The notes below the pieces were generated by a model that worked only from the letters and a program-made list of their open reading frames with translations, was not told the DNA's origin and searched no databases. From positions 62,001 through 126,000 of the forward strand of contig NZ_MUJK01000002.1 of assembly GCF_002906155.1 (NCBI RefSeq): DNA of 64,000 nucleotides, in the 5' to 3' direction. Position numbers and translations under genes: made by a program. Origin of the DNA: Pseudomonas laurylsulfativorans. Its GTDB lineage: Bacteria; Pseudomonadota; Gammaproteobacteria; Pseudomonadales; Pseudomonadaceae. Positions within the stretch are counted from its first letter, which is position 1; each line of letters opens with the position of its first letter. Below, piece after piece: positions 1-9,084 of the stretch.

Positions 1-647
1 TGGCGGATTCTCGCAGCCAGTTCGGTGTTGGCGCGGGTCTCGCGGCCCAGTGTCGCCAAGCGCTCCAGCAGGCCGGCGTGGCTTTGGCGAAACGCCGCGA
101 CACTGATGGCATCTTCAGTGTCGAGACGACTGCCATCGGCCAGCACCAGACGAATGCCGGCCAGGGTGTGATAGGTGTTTTGCGCGGTGCCGCAGCACAT
201 GCCGCTGGCATTGTTGGCGACGATTCCACCGATTTTGCAGGCGTTGATCGACGCCGGGTCCGGGCCGATCTTACGTCCGAACGGTGCCAGCCAGGCGTTG
301 GCCTGGGCACCGATCACGCCCGGTTGCAGGCGAATCTGTGTGCCTTGCCCGCGAATCTCGCGCGCATTCCAGTTATCCCCAAGCACGATCAGAACCGAGT
401 CGCTGATGGCCTGGCCAGAGAGACTGGTGCCAGCGGCACGGAAAGTCACCGGGACTTGGTCGCGCTGCGCCAATTTCAGTAGCGCCACCACTTCGTCTTC
501 GGACTCGACGCGGATCACCAGTTGCGGAATCAACCGATAGAAACTGGCATCAGTGCCGAAGGCCAGGGTCGACAGCGGGTCGTCGAACCGTCGCTCTTGT
601 GGAATCAGTTGCTGTGCATCACGCAGGAAAGCGGCCGGTAGACTCAT
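1..647 (-). CDS. dld: FAD-linked D-lactate dehydrogenase, N-terminal part (cut by window edge)
   Basis: Only the first ~215 codons are present; the 3' end lies beyond base 1. The N-terminus (MSLPAAFLRDAQQLIP...) runs into a PCMH-type FAD-binding fold: a stretch reading RAAGTSLSGQAI, then GPDPASINACKIGG and NNASGMCCG, typical of the FAD_binding_4 domain of glycolate oxidase/D-lactate dehydrogenase proteins. In Pseudomonas the full protein is usually ~930 aa with a C-terminal Fe-S region, which cannot be checked here. It would oxidise D-lactate to pyruvate at the membrane. The start ATG overlaps the lutC stop (ATGA), so the two are translationally coupled and it is the last visible gene of the lactate operon. 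Confidence 0.85.
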   Translation of the reverse strand, partial: MSLPAAFLRDAQQLIPQERRFDDPLSTLAFGTDASFYRLIPQLVIRVESEDEVVALLKLAQRDQVPVTFRAAGTSLSGQAISDSVLIVLGDNWNAREIRGQGTQIRLQPGVIGAQANAWLAPFGRKIGPDPASINACKIGGIVANNASGMCCGTAQNTYHTLAGIRLVLADGSRLDTEDAISVAAFRQSHAGLLERLATLGRETRANTELAARIR

Positions 648-1315
648 TGGTCCTCCAGGATCAGCACCACCAGGTCTTTCGGACCGTGGGCGCCGTACGC
701 CAGGACTTGTTCGATGTCGGCGGTCTTCGACGGGCCGGACACCAGCAACGCGTTGGTCGGCATGCCTTGGGCCCACTCGAACTCCTGTTGCACCTGATAG
801 AAGTTGTCGCGGATTTCACTGGCCTTGAGCAGGGCGAAATGCACCGGTGGCGCCAGGCTCATCAAGCGTGGCTCTTCTCGCGTCGGCCACATGATCAAAC
901 TGCCGGTCGCAGCGATGGCGCCGAGGGTGCCGGTGAGGCTGGCCGGAGTGTCATTGAACAGTTCGGCTTTCCATTCTTCGACCGGGCGGTCGTAGGCCTT
1001 GAGCACCGGCAGATCGGGATAATTCGCCCAATGCTGTGTGATGCGTTGACCGTGGGGCGTTGTCGGTGCGATCAGAAGGCTCGGCAACTGGCGCTCCCGC
1101 AGCAATTGCGCCAGCAGCGCCGGCCATTCTTCGCCGGACGTCAAATGGATTTCCGTGTGCACCGCTTCCATCAGTTTGCGCAGTTGTGGGATGCGTTGTT
1201 CAGGTGCGTAGGTGTAAGGCTGGGTCACCAGATCGACATCAAAGTTGTCAGCCACTGGTGTGGTGCCAGTCAGACTTTTGCGTAGTTTGGCGAGGATATT
1301 TTGCTTGGCGCTCAT
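644..1315 (-). CDS. lutC: Lactate utilization protein C (LUD domain)
   Basis: 223-aa protein of the LutC/YkgG family, a LUD-domain subunit of the LutABC L-lactate oxidase complex. LUD features visible are the central GTLGAIAATGSLI segment and the C-terminal stretch reading VSGPSKTADIEQVLAYGAHGPKDL, here quoted in parts: VSGPSKTADIEQ and YGAHGPKDL. Length fits the family. It overlaps lutB by one base (TAATG) and dld by four (ATGA), so lutB-lutC-dld are translated as a coupled block. Role in lactate to pyruvate oxidation is from family knowledge of LutABC (Bacillus) and YkgEFG (E. coli). Confidence 0.9.
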   Translation of the reverse strand: MSAKQNILAKLRKSLTGTTPVADNFDVDLVTQPYTYAPEQRIPQLRKLMEAVHTEIHLTSGEEWPALLAQLLRERQLPSLLIAPTTPHGQRITQHWANYPDLPVLKAYDRPVEEWKAELFNDTPASLTGTLGAIAATGSLIMWPTREEPRLMSLAPPVHFALLKASEIRDNFYQVQQEFEWAQGMPTNALLVSGPSKTADIEQVLAYGAHGPKDLVVLILEDQ

Positions 1316-2769
1316 TAACGATCTCCCTGTTTGGCCAAGTGCTCGCGGGCCATGTCATGCAGTGAGCGGGCGGCGGGTTTCGGTGCACTGTGGTTTTGCG
1401 TCCACGGGCCGACATTACTCGGCGTGAGGGCGCGCAAACGGGTGGCGAAGAAACCGAACAGGCGATACAGCGTCGGCGAACTGTTGAGCTTCGCCCAAGC
1501 GTTCCAGATGAATCGCTCCTTGCGCGAATACTTGCTGCCCTGGCCGCGCATCACTTGATGAGGGCTGTCCGGTGCCTTGACGTTTTCTTCGCGCAGGCGC
1601 CGCAGCAACGCAGGGATAGGAATTTTCACCGGGCAGACTTCCCCGCAGGCACCGCACAGCGACGAGGCGCTCGGGTGATCCGGGACTTTCGCCAGGCCCA
1701 CCATGTGTGGGGTGACGATTTTTCCGATAGGTCCGGGGTAAACCTCCCCATAGGCATGGCCGCCGATTCGGGTATACACCGGGCAATGATTCATACAGGC
1801 GCCGCAGCGGATGCAGTTCAGGGTCTGGCGCAATTCGCTGTCGGCAAAGGCCTGGCTGCGGCCGTTGTCGAGCAGTACGAGATGCACTTCCTGCGGACCG
1901 TCGAGCTCATGCTCCTTGCGCGGGCCGGAGATCATGTTGACGTACGTGGTGATCGGGATGCCCAAGGCCGAGCGGGTCAGCAACGACAACAGCGGCACTA
2001 CATCGCGCAGGTTTTCCACGACTTTTTCTATACCGGTGACGGCGATGTGTACGGGCGGCACGGTGGTGGTCATGCGGCCGTTGCCTTCGTTTTCCACCAG
2101 CAGCAGGGTACCGGTTTCGGCCACGGCGAAGTTGACACCGGAGACGCCGATGTCCGCTTCGAAGAATTTCTGCCGCAAGACCTTGCGACCGATTTGAATG
2201 AGTTGGTCAACGTCCTTGGTGTATTCCACCCCAAGTTTGTCGTGGAACAAGGACGCGACCTGACCGGCATTCTTGTGGATTGCCGGCATGATTATGTGTG
2301 AAGGCTTCTCGTGGTCGAGCTGGACGATGTACTCGCCCATGTCCGATTCCAGGCATTCAATGCCCCGATCAGCGAGGAAGTGGTTCATCTCCATTTCTTC
2401 GCTGACCATCGATTTGCCCTTGATCACTTGCCGCCCCTCGTGAGCGCGGATGATCGAGAGGACGATGCCATTGGCTTCGTCCACCGTTTCCGCCCAGTGC
2501 ACTGTCACACCGTTGCGGGTCAGGTTCTGTTCAAGTTGTTCGAGCAGCTCGGGCAACTTGGATAACGCACGGGCGCGGACGGCATTGCCCAGCGCGCGCA
2601 AATGTTCTCTTTCATGGGCATCGCTGAACGCCGCTGCCCGCTTGCTCATCAGTGAATCCATCGCCTTGCGAAAGTTGCCTCGCAATTGCGCGTCGCCCAG
2701 CGCGTTGTGGGCGCGGGTGCGGAAATCTTCTTCTACGGCGACCGTAGGAATAATCGCGGAAGTGCTCAT
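1315..2769 (-). CDS. lutB: Lactate utilization iron-sulfur protein B
   Basis: 484-aa LutB/YkgF-type protein. An N-terminal LUD domain is followed by a ferredoxin-like region with two 4Fe-4S clusters: CIRCGACMNHC at about residues 319-329 and CGACGEVC from about residue 372, the latter followed by PVKIPIP. It is the electron-transfer subunit of the LutABC complex oxidising L-lactate. It lies between lutA (4-base overlap, ATGA) and lutC (1-base overlap). No frameshift is seen and the length is normal for the family. Confidence 0.93.
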   Translation of the reverse strand: MSTSAIIPTVAVEEDFRTRAHNALGDAQLRGNFRKAMDSLMSKRAAAFSDAHEREHLRALGNAVRARALSKLPELLEQLEQNLTRNGVTVHWAETVDEANGIVLSIIRAHEGRQVIKGKSMVSEEMEMNHFLADRGIECLESDMGEYIVQLDHEKPSHIIMPAIHKNAGQVASLFHDKLGVEYTKDVDQLIQIGRKVLRQKFFEADIGVSGVNFAVAETGTLLLVENEGNGRMTTTVPPVHIAVTGIEKVVENLRDVVPLLSLLTRSALGIPITTYVNMISGPRKEHELDGPQEVHLVLLDNGRSQAFADSELRQTLNCIRCGACMNHCPVYTRIGGHAYGEVYPGPIGKIVTPHMVGLAKVPDHPSASSLCGACGEVCPVKIPIPALLRRLREENVKAPDSPHQVMRGQGSKYSRKERFIWNAWAKLNSSPTLYRLFGFFATRLRALTPSNVGPWTQNHSAPKPAARSLHDMAREHLAKQGDR

Positions 2770-3590
2770 CTGGCGCCTCCGGTACGCTGCCAGAGGAAGC
2801 TGGCCAGATGCTGACCGCGCAACGCTTCCTGCTGTTTTTCCAGCGAGCCGTTGATGTTCATCAAACAGCCGCAGTCGGCACTCAATACCTTGTGTGCGCC
2901 GGACTCCTTCAACGCCCGGGTCTTGTCAGCCACCATCGCGCCGGAAATGTCTGGCATACGGACGCTGAATGTCCCGCCAAAGCCACAGCATTCACTTTCA
3001 TGATCGTGATTGACCCGCTCCACATTGCTCAACTGCGACAACAGCTCGCGGCCGTGCAGGTGGGTGTTCATTTCGCGGCGTGCCGAACACGAAGTGTGCA
3101 GCGCCACTTTCACCGGCTCGCCGCTGTCCTTGAGCTGCACCTTGCAGACAAACAACAGGAACTCAGCCAGTTCGTAGGTTCTGGCTGCCAGCGCCTGAAC
3201 CTGCTTCAGCGTCTGCGGTTCGTCCTTGAACAAGTCGGCATAGTGCTCGCGCAACATCCCGGCACAAGAGCCCGACGGCACCACCACCGGATAATCCCCG
3301 GCAAACAACGCCAGTTGCGAGCGCGCCACGGTCCGTGCCTGTTCGGTGTAACCCGAGGTGTAGGCCGGTTGTCCACAGCAGCTTTGCCCTTGCGGGTATT
3401 CGACACGAATGCCTTCGCGCTCCAGCAGGTGGATCGCGTCCATCCCGGCTTCGGGGTAGAACAAATCGACCACGCAGGTCCCGAACAGGTAGACCCGAGT
3501 TGGTTTCTCGCTGGGGTATTGCCGAGGCTCGGGCAGTGGTGGGGCGACACGGGTCGCATTCGGCACAGCGTTGTAAAAAAGCTCGCTCAT
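2766..3590 (-). CDS. lutA: Lactate utilization protein A (CCG-domain)
   Basis: 274-aa LutA/YkgE family protein with paired CCG domains: C39 and SCCGQP at 70-75, then a C-terminal half with TSCSARREM and ECCGFGGTF. These cysteines bind the iron-sulfur cofactor in the related heterodisulfide-reductase CCG domains. An N-terminal extension of ~30 residues precedes the conserved core (RVYLFGTCVVDLF), so a shorter start cannot be excluded, but no internal ATG with a better ribosome site was seen. First of the coupled lutA-lutB-lutC-dld block; separated from lldP by 151 bp containing a strong hairpin. Confidence 0.9.
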   Translation of the reverse strand: MSELFYNAVPNATRVAPPLPEPRQYPSEKPTRVYLFGTCVVDLFYPEAGMDAIHLLEREGIRVEYPQGQSCCGQPAYTSGYTEQARTVARSQLALFAGDYPVVVPSGSCAGMLREHYADLFKDEPQTLKQVQALAARTYELAEFLLFVCKVQLKDSGEPVKVALHTSCSARREMNTHLHGRELLSQLSNVERVNHDHESECCGFGGTFSVRMPDISGAMVADKTRALKESGAHKVLSADCGCLMNINGSLEKQQEALRGQHLASFLWQRTGGAR

Positions 3591-3630
3591 CAGGCGTGTC
3601 TCCGGGTGGTCCCGGTTATTCGTCTGTTGA

Positions 3631-3666
3631 GGCTGCTGAATATAGAGCCGGAAGCTTTCAGCAGCC
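3631..3666 (-). other. Intercistronic hairpin between lldP and lutA
   Basis: A perfect 10-bp stem, GGCTGCTGAA at 3631-3640 and its complement at 3657-3666, with a 16-nt loop. No U-run follows on either strand, so it is not a standard intrinsic terminator. Its place between the permease gene and lutA suggests an mRNA processing or stability element, which is inference. Confidence 0.55.
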
Positions 3667-3741
3667 TTACAGACCGGGGTGTGAATTGCGGACGACGGGG
3701 GCGTGGCCCGGCGTCGTTTTTTACCGTTTAGCTTGTAGTCC

Positions 3742-5436
3742 TTAGTGCACCAGCATGCCGGTGAACCAGTAGGCCTGGGCCAGGGTGATCAGGCCGACGA
3801 TCGTTGCAAAGAATAGGCTGTGCTTGAGGGTGAAGCGGAACAGATCCGATTCCTTGCCCACCAGACCGGTCGCGGCGCAGGCCACGGCGATCGACTGTGG
3901 CGAGATCATCTTGCCGGTCACGCCGCCGCTGGTGTTCGCCGCCACCAGCAAGGTGTCGCTGACTCCGATCTGGTGTGCGGTAGTCGCTTGCAGCGAACTG
4001 AACAGGGCGTTGGACGAAGTATCGGAACCGGTGAGGAACACGCCCAGCCAGCCGAGGAACGGCGAGAAGAATGGGAAGGCTGCACCAGTACCTGCCAATA
4101 CCAGAGCCATGGTCGAAGACATGCCCGAGTAGTTGGTCACGAAGGCAAACGCCAGCACCATACCGATGGACAGGATCGGCCAGCGCAGTTCGTAGAAGGT
4201 CTCTTTAAAAGTGGTCAGACCAGTTTTGATATTGATCTTCAGCACCAGCATCGAGATCAGCGCCGAGAAGAAAATCGCTGTGCCGGTGGCGGAAATCGGG
4301 TCCAGTTTGAACACTGCCGGAAGGGCGGTTGGTGCGGCCACGATTGGCGCGACCTTGATCACCATTTGATCAAGATGCGGGATCGCAAAGTTGAACACGA
4401 AGCTGTACATCGAACCGCCGGCGGCGAACATCGCCTTGAACGGTTTCAGCGTCCAGATGGTGACCAGTACAGTCAGGATCAGGAACGGCGACCAGGCCTT
4501 GAAGATTTCCCCAAGGCTGTAGGGCGAAGCCACGGTGGTGCGCTTCTGGCCGAAACCACCGACGCTGGCGCTCACCACGGAGGCCGAAACAGCGCCGACG
4601 ATGTGTTGTCCGGCAGCGCGTTTCGGTTGCCAGACTTTCAGGAACAGGGTCAGGGAAATCAGACTGGCCAGTGCCGAGGTGATGTCCGGCAGTTCCGGGC
4701 CGATGAAGTTCGAGGTGAAGTACTGGGTCACGGCAAAGCTCAAGCCGGCCACCAGTGCTGCCGGCCAGGTTTCCCGCACGCCGCGCAGGCCGTCCATCAT
4801 GAACACCAGCCAGAACGGCACGAACAGCGACAGCAGCGGCAGCTGGCGACCGGTCATGGCGCCGATCTTGAAGGCGTCGATGCCGGTGACTTGGCCAGCA
4901 ACGATGATCGGAATGCCCAGGGCGCCGAAGGCCACCGGCGCGGTGTTGGCGATCAGGCACAAGCCGGCGGCGTACAGCGGATTGAAGCCAAGACCTACCA
5001 GCAGGGCAGCGGTAATCGCTACGGGTGCGCCGAAACCGGCTGCACCTTCGAGGAAGGCACCGAAGCAGAAGCCGATCAGCAGGACCTGCAGGCGCTGGTC
5101 ATCAGTGATCGACAGGACCGAACTGCGGATGACTTCAAACTGGCCACTCTTGACCGTCAGTTTGTAGAGGAACACCGCTGCCACGATGATCCAGGCAATC
5201 GGCCACAGGCCATAAGCGAAGCCATATCCGGCGGCGGCGAACGCCATATCGACCGGCATGTTGAAAGCGAAGATCGCCACCAGAATCGACAAAGCCAGGG
5301 TGATGCTGCCGGCCACATGTCCTTTGAGGCGGAACACGGCCAGGGCGAGGAAGAAAAATACGATGGGGATAACGGCTGCGAGTGCGGACAGGCCGAGGCT
5401 GCCGAGCGGGGTATAGAGCTGTTGCCAGGTTTGCAT
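3742..5436 (-). CDS. lldP: L-lactate permease
   Basis: 564-aa LctP/LldP family transporter, with about 12-14 hydrophobic segments spread through the whole length. It imports lactate (and usually glycolate) with protons. Characteristic stretches include [19 protein letters not shown] and [17 protein letters not shown], which match LctP signatures. First gene of the minus-strand lactate block and divergent from lldR. On the coding strand the likely ribosome site (AGGGG) sits in a short GGGG-CCA-CCCC palindrome (5439-5449) just upstream of the ATG, which could dampen translation. Confidence 0.95.
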   Translation of the reverse strand: MQTWQQLYTPLGSLGLSALAAVIPIVFFFLALAVFRLKGHVAGSITLALSILVAIFAFNMPVDMAFAAAGYGFAYGLWPIAWIIVAAVFLYKLTVKSGQFEVIRSSVLSITDDQRLQVLLIGFCFGAFLEGAAGFGAPVAITAALLVGLGFNPLYAAGLCLIANTAPVAFGALGIPIIVAGQVTGIDAFKIGAMTGRQLPLLSLFVPFWLVFMMDGLRGVRETWPAALVAGLSFAVTQYFTSNFIGPELPDITSALASLISLTLFLKVWQPKRAAGQHIVGAVSASVVSASVGGFGQKRTTVASPYSLGEIFKAWSPFLILTVLVTIWTLKPFKAMFAAGGSMYSFVFNFAIPHLDQMVIKVAPIVAAPTALPAVFKLDPISATGTAIFFSALISMLVLKINIKTGLTTFKETFYELRWPILSIGMVLAFAFVTNYSGMSSTMALVLAGTGAAFPFFSPFLGWLGVFLTGSDTSSNALFSSLQATTAHQIGVSDTLLVAANTSGGVTGKMISPQSIAVACAATGLVGKESDLFRFTLKHSLFFATIVGLITLAQAYWFTGMLVH

Positions 5437-5488
5437 ATGGGGTGGCCCCTAATTGTTGTTGGTCAGGCACTGATCAGCGTTCTTGGAT

Positions 5489-5505
5489 AATTGGTAAGAC
5501 CAATT
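5489..5505. promoter_or_regulatory. LldR/PdhR-type operator 1
   Basis: Perfect palindrome AATTGGT-AAG-ACCAATT, 53 bp upstream of the lldP start. This is the textbook TGGTnnnACCA half-site pattern bound by the FadR-subfamily regulators LldR and PdhR. Its location between lldP and lldR supports LldR as ligand. Confidence 0.85.
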
Positions 5506-5603
5506 TACAATCGCTGTTGGCTAGGGTAAAAGCCTTGTAGGCGGTGTGTCAATTTGCCGCCCTAAAACTTTTGTCGAATGCAAAGTGTGTAGGGGCGTTT
5601 GCC

Positions 5604-5614
5604 TGGTATGACCA
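5604..5614. promoter_or_regulatory. LldR/PdhR-type operator 2
   Basis: TGGT-ATG-ACCA, the same half-site pattern as the first operator, with centres 112 bp apart. It lies 85 bp upstream of the lldR start. Two spaced sites suggest DNA looping, as described for E. coli LldR; looping here is inference. Confidence 0.7.
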
Positions 5615-5698
5615 AATGCGCTGTGGCAGGTGCTGGCGCGGCGCCAATAGGCCAGAATAGAGCCCCGGCGAGCCGTCGGGTCGTGGAGAAATCGAGTT

Positions 5699-6466
5699 AT
5701 GGGGTTTGATCAGATTCGTCAGCGCCGTTTGTCTGACGATATTGTCGAGCAGCTTGAGGGCATGATCCTCGAGGGCACGCTGAAGGCGGGTGAGCGCTTG
5801 CCGGCCGAACGTGCGTTGGCCGAACAATTCGGCGTGTCACGCCCTTCGTTGCGCGAAGCCATCCAGAAGCTGACCGCCAAGGGCCTGCTGGTCAGTCGCC
5901 AGGGCGGCGGCAACTATGTGGTGGAATCGCTGGGCACGACCTTCAGTGATCCCTTGTTGCAGTTGCTGGAAAGCAATCCCGAGGCGCAGCGCGATCTGCT
6001 GGAGTTCCGCCATACGCTGGAGGCGTCTTGCGCCTACTACGCGGCGCTGCGTGCCACTGATGTGGATCGCGAGCGGCTGACCGCGGCATTCAACGAATTA
6101 CAGGACTGTTATTCACGTCACGAAGAGGTGAGTCGTGCCGAAGAAGGGGCGGCAGACGCAAGATTTCACCTGGCGATCGCCGAGGCCAGCCACAACGCCG
6201 TGTTGTTGCACACCATTCGCGGGCTGTTCGACCTGCTCAAGCGTAACGTGGTGACGAACATAGGTGGCATGTACAAGCAGCGCACTGAAACCCGCGACAT
6301 GCTGATCACGCAGCATCGGGAGTTGTATCAGGCGATTATCGAAGGACGGGCGGAGCTGGCGCGGGAAGTTTCCAGTCGACACATTCTGTATGTGCAGGAG
6401 GTGCTGGAAGAAGTGCGTCAGGAAGTGCAGCGCATGGCCCGGGCGGAGCGGCGCAAGGGGATGTGA
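5699..6466 (+). CDS. lldR: FadR/GntR-family lactate-responsive regulator
   Basis: 255-aa regulator: an N-terminal winged helix-turn-helix of the GntR type (residues ~5-75, including LPAERALAEQFGVSRPSLRE) and a C-terminal all-helical FCD ligand-binding domain. It is divergent from lldP, with two TGGTnnnACCA palindromes between them. Family knowledge and position make it the lactate-responsive repressor/activator of the lld/lut genes. A GGAG lies ~12 nt before the ATG, a weakly placed ribosome site. PdhR is a close paralogue with the same operator; the neighbourhood argues for LldR. Confidence 0.88.
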   Translation: MGFDQIRQRRLSDDIVEQLEGMILEGTLKAGERLPAERALAEQFGVSRPSLREAIQKLTAKGLLVSRQGGGNYVVESLGTTFSDPLLQLLESNPEAQRDLLEFRHTLEASCAYYAALRATDVDRERLTAAFNELQDCYSRHEEVSRAEEGAADARFHLAIAEASHNAVLLHTIRGLFDLLKRNVVTNIGGMYKQRTETRDMLITQHRELYQAIIEGRAELAREVSSRHILYVQEVLEEVRQEVQRMARAERRKGM

Positions 6467-6494
6467 GGTGGTAGCTTGATTGTGGTGAGGGAGT

Positions 6495-6620
6495 TTGCTG
6501 TGGTGAGGGGGCCTGCTCCCGTTCGGCTGCGCAGCAGTCGTCAGCAGAAATAGTGACGGACGCCGTCAAGCGAGGGGCGCTTCGCACCCCACCGGGAGCA
6601 AGCTCCCTCGCCACAAAGTC
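6495..6620. repeat. REPIN: inverted pair of REP sequences
   Basis: Left arm TGTGGTGAGGGGGCCTGCTCCC (split: TGTGGTGAGG then GGGCCTGCTCCC) near 6499-6520 and right arm GGGAGCAAGCTCCCTCGCC near 6595-6613 are related in inverted orientation. This is the GTGGCGAGGGAGCTTGCTCCC class of P. fluorescens REP. A partial extra copy (GTGGTGAGGGAGTTTGCT) precedes the left arm at about 6482. It fills the lldR-smpB spacer. Confidence 0.75.
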
Positions 6621-6637
6621 GCGTCAGGACAGAAGAA

Positions 6638-7120
6638 TTACTCTTCCTTGCCCTTGTTGCGTACCGCGCGCTGCAACTCGCGACCGGCGTCGCGTTCGCG
6701 CTCGGTATCGCGCTTGTCGTATTCCTTCTTGCCCTTGCCCAGTGCGATCTCGCACTTGACCATGTGCTTGCTCCAGTACCAGGACAGGCACACGCAGGCG
6801 TAACCCTTTTGCTGCACGGCAGCGGACAGCTTTTCCAGCTCGCGCCGGTTGAGCAGCAGCTTGCGGGTGCGGACTGGGTCAGCGATGACGTGGGTGCTGG
6901 CGGTCGTCAGGGGCGTAATGTGGCTGCCAAGCAGCCAGGCTTCGCCATCCTTGAGCAGCACGTAACTGTCAACCAGTTGCAGCTTGCTTGCCCGCAGACT
7001 TTTTACTTCCCAGCCGGCCAGGACCAGACCAGCCTCGAACCGATGTTCGATGAAGTAATCGTGTCGCGCCTTTTTATTTTGCGCGATGGTCCCTGTTGGG
7101 TGTTTCTTCTGTTTAGCCAT
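6638..7120 (-). CDS. smpB: SsrA-binding protein SmpB
   Basis: 160-aa protein starting [20 protein letters not shown], with the conserved core [16 protein letters not shown] and a basic C-terminal tail ([16 protein letters not shown]). It binds tmRNA and delivers it to stalled ribosomes for trans-translation. The start at 7120 is chosen because conservation begins there; the open frame extends further upstream without family similarity. Length is normal. No tmRNA gene was recognised nearby. Confidence 0.95.
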   Translation of the reverse strand: MAKQKKHPTGTIAQNKKARHDYFIEHRFEAGLVLAGWEVKSLRASKLQLVDSYVLLKDGEAWLLGSHITPLTTASTHVIADPVRTRKLLLNRRELEKLSAAVQQKGYACVCLSWYWSKHMVKCEIALGKGKKEYDKRDTERERDAGRELQRAVRNKGKEE

Positions 7121-7238
7121 AGGGGCGGCATTATAGGGAGTTACAGCAGAGTCGGCTATGGGGTTGCTACGTGCTTGAGCAGGTTGATTGAATCCCGGAC
7201 AATGCGGCCTCTTTTTTGAACGCTTGGGCGTGATAACG

Positions 7239-8642
7239 ATGTCGACAGACAAGGTTTCTGTCCACGGCAGTTGGGCTAGCCGCTGGGTCTTCATACTCGC
7301 CGCGACCGGTTCGGCCGTGGGACTGGGTAGTATCTGGAAATTCCCGTACATGGTCGGCGTCTATGGCGGCGGCGCCTTCGTGCTGATGTTCCTGGCCTGC
7401 ATCGCGCTGATCGGCGTGCCGGTCATGCTGGCCGAAACCCTGATCGGCCGGCGTGCCCGGCAGAGTCCGGCTAATGCCTTGAAGGTGCTGGCGGTCGAGG
7501 CGGGGCACTCGGCCAAATGGTCCTGGGGCGCGTTTGCCGGGATGATTACGGCGTTGCTGATCCTGTCTTTCTATAGTGTGGTTGGCGGCTGGTCGCTGGA
7601 TTACATCATCGACATGGGGCGTGGCGACTTCCAGGGGGTAACGGCGGATCAGGTGGGGGCTTACTTCGGCAACGTGATCGCCGATCCGTGGCGCCTGACA
7701 CTTTGGCACACGATTTTCATGCTGTTGTCAGCCGTGGTGATCGCCAAGGGCGTGGTTGCCGGGCTTGAACGCAGTTTGCGAATCATGATGCCGTTGTTGT
7801 TCGTGATGATCCTCGTATTGCTGGGCTACAGCATGACCACCGGGCATTTCATGGAAGGCGTGCATTTCATGTTCGACTTCCACCCGGAAAAGGTCATGGA
7901 CGGCTTGTTGCCGGCAATGGGGCACGCGTTCTTTTCCCTGAGCGTGGGCGTTGGCTCGATCATGATCTACGGCGCCTACATGCCGAAGGACTCGTCGATT
8001 TCAGGGACGGTCGTTGGCGTGGCGCTGCTCGACACCTTCGTATCCCTGGTGGCCGGTCTGGCATTATTTCCGATTGTTTTTGCTGCGGGCCTGAATCCGA
8101 GCGAAGGGCCGGGGCTGATGTTCGTCAGCCTGCCGTTTGCCTTTGGCAACGTGGCATTCGGCCAATTGATGGGCGTGGTGTTCTTCGTGCTGGTGGCGGT
8201 GGCGGCCTGGAGTTCGGCGATCTCCCTGCTTGAGCCGATGGTGGCTTACCTGGTCGAGCGCACTAAGGTGAGCCGTGCGTGGGTTACCTTCTGGTTGGCT
8301 TTCAGTTGCTGGTTTGTTGGCCTGGGTACGGTGTTTTCCTTCAATATCTGGAAGGAGGCCAAGTTCTTCGTGAACGAAGGCGGGATGTTCCACCTCTACC
8401 AATGGGGAGCAGCCGGTGGTCTCGACTTCTTTGGCGTGATCGATTTCTTCACCTCACGACTCATGTTGCCGCTTGGCGGTTTGTGTTTCGTGGTGTTTGC
8501 GGGCTGGGTCATGGGGCGTGAAGCGGTGCGCGACGAGCTGTCGATCCGCAACCCTGCGCTGTTTGGCCTGTCCTTGTTCTTGATGCGCTATGTGGCGCCC
8601 ATCGGCATTCTCGTAGTGTTTGCCGCCCAGCTGTGGAAGTGA
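7239..8642 (+). CDS. Sodium-dependent transporter, neurotransmitter:sodium symporter family
   Basis: 467-aa membrane protein starting [18 protein letters not shown]. The N-terminal signature [17 protein letters not shown] belongs to the SNF/NSS family (LeuT-like), and about 11-12 hydrophobic segments follow. It probably couples Na+ to uptake of an amino acid or related solute; the substrate cannot be read from the sequence. The start is the first ATG before conserved sequence; an in-frame upstream ATG at 7188 would add 17 residues unlike the family. No good Shine-Dalgarno is visible. It is divergent from smpB. Confidence 0.88.
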   Translation: MSTDKVSVHGSWASRWVFILAATGSAVGLGSIWKFPYMVGVYGGGAFVLMFLACIALIGVPVMLAETLIGRRARQSPANALKVLAVEAGHSAKWSWGAFAGMITALLILSFYSVVGGWSLDYIIDMGRGDFQGVTADQVGAYFGNVIADPWRLTLWHTIFMLLSAVVIAKGVVAGLERSLRIMMPLLFVMILVLLGYSMTTGHFMEGVHFMFDFHPEKVMDGLLPAMGHAFFSLSVGVGSIMIYGAYMPKDSSISGTVVGVALLDTFVSLVAGLALFPIVFAAGLNPSEGPGLMFVSLPFAFGNVAFGQLMGVVFFVLVAVAAWSSAISLLEPMVAYLVERTKVSRAWVTFWLAFSCWFVGLGTVFSFNIWKEAKFFVNEGGMFHLYQWGAAGGLDFFGVIDFFTSRLMLPLGGLCFVVFAGWVMGREAVRDELSIRNPALFGLSLFLMRYVAPIGILVVFAAQLWK

Positions 8643-8649
8643 CGCTGAC

Positions 8650-9084
8650 ATGACGACACACATTTCACGTTCGGCCTTGCTGCCGTACCCGGCACAAGCG
8701 CTGTATGACCTGGTCAACGACGTGGCGCGCTATCCGGAGTTTCTGCCGTGGTGCTCGTCTGCCGAAGTCCTGGAGAGCTCCCCTGAGCATATGCGGGCGA
8801 GCGTTGGAGTGGCGAAGGGTGGGCTCAGTCAGCACTTCGTGACGCGCAACACCCTGGTGCCCGGTCAATCGATCGAGATGAACCTTGAGGAAGGCCCGTT
8901 CAATCAATTGCACGGTGTGTGGGTGTTCAAGCCCTTGGGTGAAAAGGCCTGCAAGATCAGCCTGGATCTGTCGTTCGATTATGCCGGGCCGCTGGTTCGC
9001 GCCACTTTGGGGCCGCTATTCAACCAGGCGGCCAATACCCTGGTGGATGCGTTCTGCCAGCGTGCCAAGCAGATACATGGTTGA
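8650..9084 (+). CDS. ratA: RatA-family START-domain protein (coenzyme Q-binding type)
   Basis: 144-aa protein starting MTTHISRSALLPYPAQALYD, a polyketide-cyclase/START fold of the RatA/COQ10 family. The signature YDLVNDVARYPEFLPWC is visible. E. coli RatA has been described as a toxin that blocks 70S ribosome assembly, while the COQ10 relatives bind ubiquinone; which applies here is not settled by sequence. It lies 7 bp after the transporter and overlaps the rnfH start, the usual ratA-rnfH pair next to smpB in gammaproteobacteria. Confidence 0.88.
   Translation: MTTHISRSALLPYPAQALYDLVNDVARYPEFLPWCSSAEVLESSPEHMRASVGVAKGGLSQHFVTRNTLVPGQSIEMNLEEGPFNQLHGVWVFKPLGEKACKISLDLSFDYAGPLVRATLGPLFNQAANTLVDAFCQRAKQIHG

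Noticed and set aside
6467..6637. Possible tmRNA (ssrA) next to smpB
   Set aside because: The spacer contains REP sequences only; no tRNA-Ala-like ends or tag reading frame were seen.
6638..7351. Longer smpB start at 7351
   Set aside because: The added 77 residues are unlike SmpB and overlap the divergent transporter gene; conservation begins at [10 protein letters not shown] (7120).
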